A stretch of 64,000 bases of DNA from Streptomyces sp. SLBN-31 (GCF_006715395.1 NZ_VFNC01000002.1:620001-684000), one strand, 5' to 3'. Shown: positions 15,699 through 24,859, counted from the first letter of the stretch. The notes: a model not told the origin generated them from the letters alone. Program-made: numbers and translations.

Positions 15699-17522
15699 TC
15701 AGCGCCCGGGCGTTTCGGTTCCCGGCAGGCGGAGAGTGAATGCTGCTCCCCTGCCGGGTTCCCTCTGTGCCGTGACCGTTCCGCCGTGCGCGGCGACCAG
15801 GTGGCGGACGATCGGCAGACCGAGGCCGCTGCCTCCGGTGCGCCTGCTGCGTGACTTCTCCGCGCGCCAGAACCGCTCGAAGACATGCGGCAGATCCTCG
15901 GCCGCGATGCCGCTGCCGGTGTCCGTAACGGTGAAGACGACGTCGTCGCCGTCGCGGCGGGCGGCCACCGCGACCGTGCCGCCGGCCGGGGTGTGCCGCA
16001 GCGCGTTGGAGACCAGGTTGCCGAGCGCCTGCCGCATGCGCACCGGGTCGGCGTCCAGCCACGGATCGCCGTCCACGCCGGTGCGCACCTCGACGTCCGC
16101 CGCGACGGCCGCGACGCGGTGGGCGGCGGCGACCTGGTCGAGCAGATCCTCGGCGCGCACCGGCTCCCGGTGCAGGCGCAGGGTGCCCGCGTCGGCGGCG
16201 GCGAGGTCCTGCAGATCGTCGATGATGCGCTGGAGCACCAGCGACTCCTCGTGCAGGGAGCCGAGCAGGGCGGGGTCGGGGTCGACGACGCCGTCGCGGG
16301 TGACCTCCAGCCAGCCGCGGATGTTGGTGAGCGGGGTGCGCAGTTCGTGCGCGATGTCGCTGACCATGGCCTTGCGCTGCTCCTCCAGGCGTTCCCGGCG
16401 CTCGGTGAGGTCGTTGAAGGCCTCCGCGAGGATGCCGGTCTCGTCCCGGGTCGTCACCGGGGCCCGCACGTGCAGCTCGGGGGGCTGCTGGGCGGCCGCG
16501 GTGAGCGCCCTGAGCGGGCGGACGAGCCGGGTGGCGACGACGGCCGTGACCGCGACGGTGACGGCGAGGACCAGCCCGACGACACCGACGATCTTGGCCT
16601 TGTTGGCCGGGGACATGTCGAAGCGGGGCGGGGTCGTCTCGTCGCCGCCCAGGTAGAGGTCGGCCACGGGGGCGACGTACGGGTCGAGTTGGGCGCGCAG
16701 GGCGTTGTCGGTGCAGGCCTGTACGGTCTTCAGGTCCTTGACGTCGCCCGTTCCGGCGAACTTGCCGATGACGTAGCGGCTCAGCGGGTCCCTGCCGGTG
16801 GGGTTGATGAACAGGTACAGCCGTGAGCCCTTTCCCCAGCCGTGTTCGCGCAGACAGGTGAGGGCGGCCTCGCTCAACGCGTCCAGGGCCTTCCGCTCGG
16901 TCCGGACGGGCGTGTTCTGGCTGTAGCCGCACTCCTCGGGCAGGGACTGGGACGCGTCCTTGCCGTCCGGGTCGAGCAGCACCGCCCGGCCGCTCGGAAT
17001 GTGCACGATCTTCGTGTCGACGCCGTACCTGGTGAAGCAGACGCGGATCTTGCCGGTCAGCGCGTCCAGTTCGGCGCGTTCGCGAGCCGTGAGCCGGTAG
17101 GGCCCCACGGCGCGCGGGTCGACACCCCTGAGCTGTGCGCCGGCCTGGGTGTAGGTGTCGGTGTGCAGGGGGTCGACGGTGGCGGCGGCGCCGAGCGGCA
17201 GGGCGGTGCCCTTGCGCGCCGAGTCGGCGACGGGGACGCGGTCGGTGGTGGTCAGGGCGATGCGCCGCCCCGTCCGGGTGGCGAGGCGGTCGACGAGGGA
17301 CTGCACACCCTTCCAGTCGGGATGGGTGGCGGCGTACCCGCTGAGCTCGGCCAGGATCTTCATGTCGTCGGCGAGGTCCTGGCCCTGTTCCTCGCGCAGG
17401 GCACGCGTGGTGGTCTCCACCGCCAGCCAGGTCGTGGCCGCCACGGAGCAGACCGCGATCAGGGCGGAGGCGAACAGCAGCCGCACCAGCAGGCGTTTGC
17501 GCAGCGGTATGCGGCGCTTCAC
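15699..17522 (-). CDS. Membrane sensor histidine kinase
   Basis: A 607-residue two-component kinase. A basic N-terminus (MKRRIPLRKR) leads into TM1 (~11-33). A ~265-residue extracytoplasmic sensor region with several cysteines and a second membrane span near residues 300-325 follow. Then come HAMP, the HisKA motif VSDIAHELRTPLTNIRGW, an N-box (NLVSNALRHTP), G1 (DTGSGIAAEDL) and G2 (GGSGLGLPIVRHL). The cysteines in the sensor suggest disulfides outside the cell. The GTG start at 17522 overlaps the stop of the response regulator by 4 bases (GTGA), giving translational coupling. The nearby L,D-transpeptidase points to an envelope signal. Confidence 0.92.
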   Translation of the reverse strand: MKRRIPLRKRLLVRLLFASALIAVCSVAATTWLAVETTTRALREEQGQDLADDMKILAELSGYAATHPDWKGVQSLVDRLATRTGRRIALTTTDRVPVADSARKGTALPLGAAATVDPLHTDTYTQAGAQLRGVDPRAVGPYRLTARERAELDALTGKIRVCFTRYGVDTKIVHIPSGRAVLLDPDGKDASQSLPEECGYSQNTPVRTERKALDALSEAALTCLREHGWGKGSRLYLFINPTGRDPLSRYVIGKFAGTGDVKDLKTVQACTDNALRAQLDPYVAPVADLYLGGDETTPPRFDMSPANKAKIVGVVGLVLAVTVAVTAVVATRLVRPLRALTAAAQQPPELHVRAPVTTRDETGILAEAFNDLTERRERLEEQRKAMVSDIAHELRTPLTNIRGWLEVTRDGVVDPDPALLGSLHEESLVLQRIIDDLQDLAAADAGTLRLHREPVRAEDLLDQVAAAHRVAAVAADVEVRTGVDGDPWLDADPVRMRQALGNLVSNALRHTPAGGTVAVAARRDGDDVVFTVTDTGSGIAAEDLPHVFERFWRAEKSRSRRTGGSGLGLPIVRHLVAAHGGTVTAQREPGRGAAFTLRLPGTETPGR

Positions 17523-18226
17523 GGCCGGCCACCGCTGAGCTTGTAGCCCACCCCGAACACGGTCAGCAGCCTGACCGGCCTGCGTGGGTCGGCCTCGATC
17601 TTCTTGCGCAGGTTCATGATGTGCACGTCGACGGCCCGCTCGGTGGAGGACCGGTCGAAGCCGCGGGTGGCCTGCAGCAACTGCCGCCGGGTGAAGACCC
17701 GTTCCGGCTCGCCGGCCATGGCCAGCAGGATCTGGAACTCGGCCGGGGTGCACTCCACCGGCTCGCCGTCACAGCGCACCTCGTGCCGATCCGGGTCGAC
17801 GGCGAGGCCGGCCGCGCGGACCACCGGGTCCTCGCGCACGCCCACCGTCCGCCCACTGCGCCGCAGCACGGTGCGGATCCGGGCCATCAGCTCGCGCGGA
17901 CTGTAGGGCTTGGTCATGTAGTCGTCCGCACCCAGCTCCAGGCCGAGCAGGACGTCGTCCTCCTCGGAGCGGGCGGTCAGCATCAGCACCGGGATGCCGT
18001 CGCCCGCGGGGTCGGAGCCGCGCAGCACACGGCACACCCCGAAGCCGTCGACCACGGGCAGCATCAGGTCCAGGACGACCAGGTCGGGTCTCAGCCGCCG
18101 GGCGGCGTCCAGCGCCGCCGCACCGTCGTGCACGACGGTGGCCGTGTGTCCCTCGGCCAGCAGGGAACGGCGTATGAGTTCGGCCTGCATCTCGTCGTCC
18201 TCGGCGACCAGCACATGTGCGCACAC
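17519..18226 (-). CDS. OmpR/PhoB-family response regulator
   Basis: A 235-residue regulator. The receiver domain has the acidic pair in VAEDDEM, the phospho-acceptor Asp in VVLDLMLP and the conserved Lys in MTKPYSP. The C-terminal winged helix (TPAEFQILLAMAGEPERVFTR, then ERAVDVHIMNLRKKIE and a wing ending GVGYKLS) is of the OmpR class. It is the cognate partner of the kinase encoded immediately after, with GTGA overlap. The annotated GTG start gives MCAHVLVAEDDE; an alternative GTG four codons later would also retain the receiver. It begins 19 bases after the L,D-transpeptidase stop, so the two may share an mRNA. Confidence 0.93.
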   Translation of the reverse strand: MCAHVLVAEDDEMQAELIRRSLLAEGHTATVVHDGAAALDAARRLRPDLVVLDLMLPVVDGFGVCRVLRGSDPAGDGIPVLMLTARSEEDDVLLGLELGADDYMTKPYSPRELMARIRTVLRRSGRTVGVREDPVVRAAGLAVDPDRHEVRCDGEPVECTPAEFQILLAMAGEPERVFTRRQLLQATRGFDRSSTERAVDVHIMNLRKKIEADPRRPVRLLTVFGVGYKLSGGRP

Positions 18227-18245
18227 GCGGCGGAATCCTAGGCGC

Positions 18246-19007
18246 TCAGCGGGCGAGGGCGTCGGCGTCGCCCATCACGACGACGGGGTGGCGGCCGGGG
18301 TCCAAGGCGCGCAGCAGCTCCTTCATGTGCTGCTCGGCGATGCTGACGCAGCCGTGGGTGGGGCCGCCGTGGTCCACGTGGATCCATACGCCGCCGCCGC
18401 GCTTCGCCCCGAGCGGACGGGTCCAGTCGAGGGGCGAAGTACCGTTCTTGCGGTTGTAGTTGATGGCGACGACATAGTCGAAGGAGCCCGCGAGCGACTC
18501 CCCCTCGAACCCTGTGCCGGGCGAGGTGAAGCCCCAGGAGTGGTGGTACGGCAGCCGGGTGCCGGGGTCGGCGCGCAGGCCGCCCGCGTCGGTGAGGCCA
18601 TAGACGCCGATGGGCGAGCGCAGGTCACCGGCCATGTGGTGGTCGCTCCAGCCGCGAAGTGCGTTGTGCGCGGGCCAGTTGGCGTCGGCTCGCCAGCCGG
18701 TGGCGGTACGTTCGTACAGGACGAGCGTGGACATCGGGGAGTTGCGGCCCTTGCCGGTGACCACGACGGCCTGGCGGGCGTCGGCGGGTATCGCGGCCAG
18801 TGTCTTCGGCCCCAGGCCGGGCAGGCCGCTCGGGGCGGACTCGGCGGTCGTCGCGGACGACGGCTCGGGGACCGGTATGGCCGGGGATGTCGTCCTCGGC
18901 GTGGCGGCGCCGGAGGGGTGGCCCTGCGAGGCCACGGCCCCGCTGCCGCATCCCGTCAGCAGGAGGGACGCGGCGAGCAGGACGACATGGTGTCTGCGCG
19001 TGATCAT
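18246..19007 (-). CDS. L,D-transpeptidase (YkuD) lipoprotein
   Basis: A 253-residue exported protein. The N-terminus MITRRHHVVLLAASLLLTGC has a lipobox with Cys20, so the mature protein is a lipoprotein outside the membrane. A Ser/Thr/Pro-rich linker (~residues 21-60) precedes a YkuD catalytic domain, with a conserved upstream His and the nucleophile motif HGCVS. Known enzymes make 3-3 peptidoglycan crosslinks or attach proteins; some relatives only cleave. It lies 41 bases after the M1 peptidase gene and 19 bases before the response regulator, all on the minus strand, which suggests envelope remodelling under two-component control. Confidence 0.88.
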   Translation of the reverse strand: MITRRHHVVLLAASLLLTGCGSGAVASQGHPSGAATPRTTSPAIPVPEPSSATTAESAPSGLPGLGPKTLAAIPADARQAVVVTGKGRNSPMSTLVLYERTATGWRADANWPAHNALRGWSDHHMAGDLRSPIGVYGLTDAGGLRADPGTRLPYHHSWGFTSPGTGFEGESLAGSFDYVVAINYNRKNGTSPLDWTRPLGAKRGGGVWIHVDHGGPTHGCVSIAEQHMKELLRALDPGRHPVVVMGDADALAR

Positions 19008-19048
19008 GAACGCATCCTGGCGCAGACATGTAAGGAACTGGTCAGGAA

Positions 19049-20452
19049 CTACGCCCTGTTCGGCTTGCCCGGGGCGTAGAGCCAGGTCTGGAACAGGCTG
19101 TTCAGGTCCTTGCCGGACTCCTGTCGGGCCAGGTTCACGAACTGCTCCGTCGTGCCGTGGCCGCCCCGGTGCCGGCCGGCCCAGTCCCGCAGGATGCGGA
19201 AGAACACCGGGTCGCCGACGGCCTTGCGCAGTTCGTGGAGGGTCATGGCGCCGCGGGCGTAGACGGGGTTGCCGAAGATGTTCTTGCCGCTGCCGGGGTC
19301 GCCGGGCGGGAAGGCCCACAGGCCGTCGCTCGCGGGGCGGGCGTAGAGGGTGTCGAAGATCTTCTGGGCGGTGGCGGCGCCGTGCTGCTCGCTGTAGAGC
19401 CACTCGGCATAGGTGGCGAAGCCCTCGTTGAGCCAGATGTCCTTCCAGGAGGTCAGGGACACGGAGTCGCCGAACCACTGGTGGGCGTTCTCGTGCACCA
19501 GGGTGCCCAGGTCGGGTGCCCGGTCGTAGAGGGGACGCGACTGGGTCTCCAGGGCGTAGCCGACGTTCGCCTTGTCGACGATCGAGCCCGCGTCGCGGAA
19601 CGGGTAGGGCCCGAAGACCTTGCTCTGCCACTCCAGGACGGACGGCAGTTGCTTGAGCACGGGCGCGGCGGCGGCCGCCTCGCGCGGATCGACGGCGTTG
19701 TAGACGTGGAGGCCGTCGCGGGTGGTGTACTGCTCGACCTTGAACCTGCCGACGGTCGCGGTGGCCAGGTAGGCGGCCATGGGCTCGCTCTGGCGCCAGT
19801 GGAACGTGGTACGCCCGTGCGCGGTGCGCCGGCCCAGCAGCCGGCCGTTGGAGACGGCGGTGCGGCCCTTGGGGACGGTGATCGTGATGTCGTAGGACGA
19901 CTTGTCCTTGGGGTGGTTGTTCGCCGGGAACCAGGTCATCGCGCCCTGCGGCTCCCCGGCGACGAAGGCGCCGTCGTCGGTGGCGATCCAGCCGTCCGCC
20001 GACCCGTCGGGGTCGGTGACCTTCCTGGGGACGCCGCCGTAGGTGACTTTGACGCGGAACTCCTGGCCCGGGTGGAGGGTTCGGCGCGGGGTGACGACGA
20101 GTTCCTGGCCGTCGCGACGGAAGCCGGCCGCCGCGCGGTCGACCGTCAGGCCGGTGACCTTCAGCCCCTTGAAGTCGAGGTCGAAGCGCGAAAGGCGCTG
20201 GGTGGCACGGACGGTCAGGACCGCGGTGCCGTCCAGGTGGCGGCTTCCGGTGTCGTAACGGAGCGTCAGGTCGTAGTGCTCGACGTGGTAGCCGCCGTTG
20301 CCGGCGAGCGGGAAGTACGGGTCGCCGACGCCGGAGGTGCCGGCGGTGTCGGCGACCGCCGTTCCGGCGCCGGCGAGCAGGGCCGCGACGGCGACGGGGA
20401 CCGTCAGGGTCACGACGGTACGTCTGACGGCCCGTGGACGGGACTGGCTCAC
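19049..20452 (-). CDS. Secreted M1 family metallopeptidase
   Basis: A 467-residue exported peptidase. A basic signal peptide with a hydrophobic stretch ends near AGTAVA. The beta-rich M1 N-terminal domain follows, then the catalytic zinc motif HENAHQW with the downstream glutamate in NEGFATYAEW. This HEXXH-X18-E pattern is that of aminopeptidase N-like enzymes. The protein is about half the length of full M1 aminopeptidases, stopping after the catalytic domain, as in many short secreted actinobacterial members. The GTG at 20452 is chosen over an upstream ATG because AAGGAG sits six bases before it. Likely role: extracellular peptide degradation. Confidence 0.9.
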   Translation of the reverse strand: MSQSRPRAVRRTVVTLTVPVAVAALLAGAGTAVADTAGTSGVGDPYFPLAGNGGYHVEHYDLTLRYDTGSRHLDGTAVLTVRATQRLSRFDLDFKGLKVTGLTVDRAAAGFRRDGQELVVTPRRTLHPGQEFRVKVTYGGVPRKVTDPDGSADGWIATDDGAFVAGEPQGAMTWFPANNHPKDKSSYDITITVPKGRTAVSNGRLLGRRTAHGRTTFHWRQSEPMAAYLATATVGRFKVEQYTTRDGLHVYNAVDPREAAAAAPVLKQLPSVLEWQSKVFGPYPFRDAGSIVDKANVGYALETQSRPLYDRAPDLGTLVHENAHQWFGDSVSLTSWKDIWLNEGFATYAEWLYSEQHGAATAQKIFDTLYARPASDGLWAFPPGDPGSGKNIFGNPVYARGAMTLHELRKAVGDPVFFRILRDWAGRHRGGHGTTEQFVNLARQESGKDLNSLFQTWLYAPGKPNRA

Positions 20453-20607
20453 ATGCGCTCCTTGGGGGGTGGCGAGTGACAAATCCGCCCCAGGCTAGAT
20501 GCCGGGCCGCCCGGTTTCCTCCTCCTTTCGGCCAAGTCACGCAAGGCCACCCGGCGCTCCCCGATTACGCTCGAAATCACCCGCAGCCACCGGAGAAAGA
20601 GGCCGAA

Positions 20608-20967
20608 GTGAGCGTTCGTGTGCGCCGTGTCTACGAACCGCCCGAGCCGGACGACGGCGTCCGTGTCCTGGTCGACCGGTTGTGGCCGCGCGGCCTGTCC
20701 AAGGACGCGGCGCACGTCGACGAGTGGCCCAAGGCCCTGACCCCGTCGACCGAACTGCGCCGCTGGTACCACGCCGGCGTGGGTTCCTACGACGAGTTCG
20801 GCAGCCGGTACGAGGCGGAGCTGGAGGCCGCCGAGGCCGCCGAACTCCTCGATCATGTCCGGGAGTTGTCGGACAAGGGCGCGGTGACGCTGCTGACCTC
20901 CGCCAAGGACCCCGAGCACAGTCACGCGGCCGTGCTGGTCCGCGTGCTCACCTCCCGTTCCAGGTAG
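20608..20967 (+). CDS. DUF488 family protein
   Basis: A 119-residue soluble protein with the DUF488 signature VDRLWPRGLSKD, then W-x-K-x-L-x-PS-x-x-L-R and a C-terminal LLTSAKDPEHSHAAVL. Family members are small single-domain proteins of unknown function, often in stress or metal-related contexts. GTG 20608 is selected because GAGAAAGAGG lies upstream and the family N-terminus MSVRVRRVYEP begins there. Its 3' end overlaps the convergent GMC oxidoreductase gene by 46 bases. Confidence 0.88.
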   Translation: MSVRVRRVYEPPEPDDGVRVLVDRLWPRGLSKDAAHVDEWPKALTPSTELRRWYHAGVGSYDEFGSRYEAELEAAEAAELLDHVRELSDKGAVTLLTSAKDPEHSHAAVLVRVLTSRSR

Positions 20968-22778
20968 TTCTCCGTGACGGCCAGCGCGGCCGCCATGATG
21001 CTCAGCTGGGGGTTCACCTCGGGGCAGCCCGGCAGCACGGAGGCGTCCACCACGAGGACGCCGCGCACGCCCCTCAGCCGCCCCTCGGAGTCGGCCGGGG
21101 CCCGCTGCGGGTCCCCGCCCGCCGCGACCGTGCCGGTCGGGTGGAAGGCCGACAAGTGCAGATCGCGCGGGGTGACCGTGTCGAGCAGGGAGTCCAGGCC
21201 GGCGGGGGTGTCGGCGCGTGGTGCGCGCGGGATTCCGGTGAGGACCTCCTGGGCGCCGGCCGCGAAGAGCAGCCGGCCCATGGCGCGTACGGCGGTGATC
21301 AGCCGGGCGCCGTCCCGGGGGTCGAGGCGGTAGCGCACGAGCGTACGGTCGCGACCGCGCACCCGGCCCGACGGCCGGTCCGCGATCATGGCGCCGAGGA
21401 CCGCGAGCCGGTCGGCGGTCTCCAGTTCTCGGCGCAGGGAGCGTCCCAGGCCGGGCAGCACGAAGCTGCTCATGCCGGGCGGGCTGGCGGTCGCCTCGAT
21501 CAGGATTCCCTGGTCGTGCAGTTCCTCGACGCCGACGCTCTGCAGGACGCCCGTCCAGGAGTCGACCGGTTCGGCGAAGCGGCCCGCGACGCTGGTGGCG
21601 GGATGCACGCTGAGGTTGCGGCCCAGGCGGGGGTGGCGGCCCAGGCCCGAGCGGCGCAGCAGCGCCGGGGTCTGCAGGGCGCCCGCGGCCGTGACGACCA
21701 GGGGGCTGAGGATCTCCAGTTCGCTGCCGTCGGCCCGGCGCGCCCGGACGCCCGCCGCCCGTGGCCCGCCCGGGCCGTCGCGGTCGAGGAGGACGCGCAG
21801 CACGCGGGCGCCGGTGACGATGCGCGCTCCCGCGGCGCACGCCTCGGGCAGCACGGACAGCTGGACGCTCTGCTTCGCGCCGGTGGGACAGCCCACCACG
21901 CACTGGCAAAGGCCCTTGCAACCGGGTGCGTTGCGGCGCAGCGGTCCGGCCCGCCAGCCGAGCCGTTCGGCTCCGGCAAGTGCCAGCAGACCGTTGACGC
22001 CGAGGACGTCGAGGGGCTGGGTGGCCACGCGCAGCGTGCGTTCGATCTCGTCGAGCCGGGATGGGAGTCCGTCGGCGAGGTGGAAGCCGTACCGGCTGCT
22101 CCAGCGGTCGATGACGTGGTCCGGGGTGCGGTAGCAGGTGCCGGAGTTGACGACGGTGGTGCCGCCGACGGCCCGTCCTACCGGCAGCAGGAGGGGCGGG
22201 TCGCCCAGGGCCGCGGTCGCGCCGCCGTCGCGGTACAGGTCGGTGAAGCGCTCCAGCGGCGCGCGGGCGCCGAAGGACGCCGTGGTGTGGTGCTCGCCCT
22301 CCTCGAGGACGACGACGTCGAGTCCGGCACGCGCGAGGGTGCGGGCTGCGACCGCGCCGCCGGCGCCCGATCCCACGACGACGGCGTCGGCCCGGGCCCG
22401 GGTGGGCCAGTCCCCGGCCGGGACGCAGTCCAGGGGCGGGTCGGTGAAGGCGGCGGCCGGCGGTGGAGCCGGGGTGCGCTCGGTGGCCGCGGCGAGCAGG
22501 ACGGGGACCTTCAGCAGGTCGAGGGCCGGCAGGAGCCGGGGGCGGGCGGCGAGCGAGTCGAGCACCGCCTGCCGTTCGTCCGGCGTCAGGGCGTTCAGCC
22601 GGCGCCCGCTGTGCAGGACGGCGTAGGCGTCCACGACGCCGGTGCCCGCGCGCACCGCGGTCCGCACGGGCGCGGGCAGTGCGGACAGGAACGCCTCCAG
22701 CCTCCCGGGCACCCTGCCCGGCCACTCCTCGTCGCCGGTGTCGGCGAGCAGTGCGGCGACCAGCCCGGGCGCCGTCAC
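20922..22778 (-). CDS. GMC family oxidoreductase (long-chain alcohol/sterol oxidase type)
   Basis: A 618-residue flavoenzyme. A helical N-terminal ~110 residues (ALTPDERQAVLDSL) precedes the FAD motif DAVVVGSGAGGAVAARTL. A cysteine-rich segment, CKGLCQCVVGCPTGAKQS, is typical of long-chain fatty alcohol oxidase-like GMC enzymes. The C-terminal catalytic region has SAFHPTGTVAAGG, with the active-site His, and CPEVNPQLSIMAAALAV, with the second catalytic position (Asn). The GTG start overlaps the upstream stop by 4 bases (GTGA), so it is translationally coupled to the accessory gene. Likely substrate: a sterol or long-chain alcohol. Confidence 0.87.
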   Translation of the reverse strand: MTAPGLVAALLADTGDEEWPGRVPGRLEAFLSALPAPVRTAVRAGTGVVDAYAVLHSGRRLNALTPDERQAVLDSLAARPRLLPALDLLKVPVLLAAATERTPAPPPAAAFTDPPLDCVPAGDWPTRARADAVVVGSGAGGAVAARTLARAGLDVVVLEEGEHHTTASFGARAPLERFTDLYRDGGATAALGDPPLLLPVGRAVGGTTVVNSGTCYRTPDHVIDRWSSRYGFHLADGLPSRLDEIERTLRVATQPLDVLGVNGLLALAGAERLGWRAGPLRRNAPGCKGLCQCVVGCPTGAKQSVQLSVLPEACAAGARIVTGARVLRVLLDRDGPGGPRAAGVRARRADGSELEILSPLVVTAAGALQTPALLRRSGLGRHPRLGRNLSVHPATSVAGRFAEPVDSWTGVLQSVGVEELHDQGILIEATASPPGMSSFVLPGLGRSLRRELETADRLAVLGAMIADRPSGRVRGRDRTLVRYRLDPRDGARLITAVRAMGRLLFAAGAQEVLTGIPRAPRADTPAGLDSLLDTVTPRDLHLSAFHPTGTVAAGGDPQRAPADSEGRLRGVRGVLVVDASVLPGCPEVNPQLSIMAAALAVTENYLEREVSTRTSTAA

Positions 22779-24157
22779 CGGTCCCCCACTTCGGCGTGCG
22801 CGGTCCCCTTCAGCGTCCAGGTGGCCTCGGTGCGCCAGCGGCCCCACCAGCGTTCCAGCAGGATCGTCGCGTCGGCGCTCTCGCTGTTGCGGCACACCGC
22901 CGGGGCTCCGTCCGGGTCGCGGTAGTCGAGGGCGAGGGTGCGCTCGTCGGGCTGGGTGACGTCGACGCGGACGCGGCGCAGCAGCGTGCGGCCGGTCACC
23001 GTCCAGCGGGGCAGGCCGATGTCGGCGCGAAAGCGTCCGATGCCGAGCAGGCCGACCGCGGAGCGCTCCGCCCGGCGCGGCCAGGTGCGGCCGCGGTGCC
23101 TCAGACGCAGGAAGACCAGCGGGGGCAGCCGCCGCAGCACGGGTCTGGTCGACACGGCGGCGACAACTTCCAGGACGCCGCCGTCGCCCAGGTCGGCGTG
23201 CAGCCAGGCCCAGCGGCGGGCGTTGCCGTGGCCGTTGATGCGGGCGGAGGCTCCGGGAGCGCCCCGCAGGGTGAGCGTGCGGTCCTGGTCGGCGAACGTG
23301 CCGTCGTAGGTGGCCCGGGCCGCCGGGAGCATGTGGGTGGCGGGGAGCAGGGGGCGCCGCCAGGACCAGCGGGGAAAGGTGAACAGGGGTTCCGCCGCGG
23401 GCTGTTCGGTGAGGTTCCAGCTGAGGTCGCCGGCGCTGCCGCTCAGCCGCCCGGGGACCGCCGTGACGTCTCCGGCCGCGAAGCCGTGGGCGGGGCCGGT
23501 CCAGGGGACGGGGCCGAAGCGGGCGTGGGTGACCTTGCCCTCCGGGGGGAAGACGGCCGCCCAGCCGTGCGCCATCGGCGCGGATCCGTCGGTGGGGGCG
23601 ACCAGTTCGTGGTGCAGCCAGAGTCCGGTGCCGGTGGCCGGGTCGGTCAGCGTGGTGTACCAGACCTCGGTGCGGCCGGGACTGCCGTCCCAGCGCGGGG
23701 CGTGGTGGTCGGCGGCGTTCTCCCGCCGGGGGAAGCGGAAGCTGAGGAGGAAGGGCGCGAGGCCGGTGGCGAGGGGGAAGCGGAGGGTGCCCTGTCCGAC
23801 CTGTGCGCCGTCCTCGTGGAGCGAGAAGGGCAGGACCGTCATCGACCGCACCGGGTGACGCGCCGTCACCGACTTCCAGCCGTCCAGGGTGAGGCGGCGG
23901 CCCTGCGCGGTGAACGACAGCCGGTAGCGGATGCGGCGCCCGGCGAGCGGGGAGATCTCCAACTCGCCCGTGGCGCCCGGGTCGTCGGCCAGTCCGGTGA
24001 CGCGGACGCGGCCGTCGATCCGGGCCCGGACCGTGCGGTGGGGGTGCAGGACCTCCTCGGCCCGGGCGCGCAGGTCCAGGCGGATACGGCGGACGGGGTC
24101 GGCGGCGTCGAGCCGGACCGTGCCGAGCATGGTCTCCGTGAACCGGGTGCCCCTCAT
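22775..24157 (-). CDS. Cholesterol-oxidase-type accessory domain protein, fused to a beta-rich lipocalin-like half
   Basis: A 460-residue protein without signal peptide or membrane segment. Residues 1-150 (RFTETMLGTVRLDAADPVRR, then GRRIRYRLSFTAQGRRLTLDG) resemble, in my memory, the accessory domain found inside large GMC cholesterol-oxidase-like proteins. The remaining 300 residues are Trp-rich beta structure (RWDGSPGRTEVWYTTLTD, AHGWAAVFPPEGKV), similar in style to CrtC/AttH lipocalin-like domains that bind hydrophobic ligands. It overlaps both neighbours by 4 bases (ATGA with the GntR gene, GTGA with the GMC gene). Such tight coupling suggests that it presents or processes the hydrophobic substrate of the GMC enzyme. 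Confidence 0.65.
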   Translation of the reverse strand: MRGTRFTETMLGTVRLDAADPVRRIRLDLRARAEEVLHPHRTVRARIDGRVRVTGLADDPGATGELEISPLAGRRIRYRLSFTAQGRRLTLDGWKSVTARHPVRSMTVLPFSLHEDGAQVGQGTLRFPLATGLAPFLLSFRFPRRENAADHHAPRWDGSPGRTEVWYTTLTDPATGTGLWLHHELVAPTDGSAPMAHGWAAVFPPEGKVTHARFGPVPWTGPAHGFAAGDVTAVPGRLSGSAGDLSWNLTEQPAAEPLFTFPRWSWRRPLLPATHMLPAARATYDGTFADQDRTLTLRGAPGASARINGHGNARRWAWLHADLGDGGVLEVVAAVSTRPVLRRLPPLVFLRLRHRGRTWPRRAERSAVGLLGIGRFRADIGLPRWTVTGRTLLRRVRVDVTQPDERTLALDYRDPDGAPAVCRNSESADATILLERWWGRWRTEATWTLKGTAHAEVGDR

Positions 24158-24840
24158 GCCAGTCCCTCCAGCATGATCCGCTCGGTGTCCCGCAGGTAGG
24201 CGTCGGCGGCGGCGTGCGCCCGACGGCCGTCGCCGGACACCACCGCGTCCACGACCGGCCCGAGCCGCCGGTGGGCGGCTTCGGCGTCGGTGAAGGGCCC
24301 GCGCAGGGCGGCCCGGACGGGGAGGTAGGCCTTGAAGAGGGTGTTGGTCAGCAGCGCGTACACGCGGTTGCCGGTGGCCCGGGCGAGGGCCCGGTGCACC
24401 TCGATGTCGGCCAGCTGCACGGCGTCGGCGTCGCCCGCTTCCCGTACGGCCTCCAACAGGCGCCGTAGTTCGGCGTGTTGGTACCGGGTCGCTCGGGCGG
24501 CGGCCCGCTCGGCGATGAGGGCGCCGATCGAGCGCCGCACCTCGAAGATCTCGTGGAGCCACTTCGGGTCGTGCCGGACGAGCATCGGCAGCAGGTCCGC
24601 GCCGCCCTGCCGGGCGTAGTCGAGGACCCTGGTGCCGACACCGTGCCGGGTCTCCAGGAGTCCGGCCTGGACGAGCCGCCCGAAGGCGTGTTTGAGGGTG
24701 GTGCGGGTGACGCCGTAGCCGTCGGCCAACTGGCGTTCCGGCGGCAGGTAGCTGCCCGCGGGATGCCGGCCCGCGAGGATGTCCTCGCGCAGCCGCTCCT
24801 CGAGCACGTCCACGATCGTCTCGCGGGGCAGGGCCTCCAC
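24154..24840 (-). CDS. GntR/FadR-family (FCD) transcriptional regulator
   Basis: A 228-residue regulator. The N-terminal winged helix includes LAGRHPAGSYLPPERQLADG and GVTRTTLKHAFGRLVQAGLL. The all-helical C-terminal FCD domain carries the metal/ligand histidine pattern (DIEVHRALARATGN, then HRRLGPVVDAV). FadR-type relatives bind acyl-CoA or organic acids. GTG 24840 is chosen because GAGGAG lies seven bases upstream and the helix-turn-helix follows normally; the frame open to 24909 runs through a perfect operator-like palindrome. It leads the three-gene oxidase operon and probably represses it. Confidence 0.9.
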   Translation of the reverse strand: MEALPRETIVDVLEERLREDILAGRHPAGSYLPPERQLADGYGVTRTTLKHAFGRLVQAGLLETRHGVGTRVLDYARQGGADLLPMLVRHDPKWLHEIFEVRRSIGALIAERAAARATRYQHAELRRLLEAVREAGDADAVQLADIEVHRALARATGNRVYALLTNTLFKAYLPVRAALRGPFTDAEAAHRRLGPVVDAVVSGDGRRAHAAADAYLRDTERIMLEGLA

Positions 24841-24859
24841 GGATGTCTCCTCACGGTGC

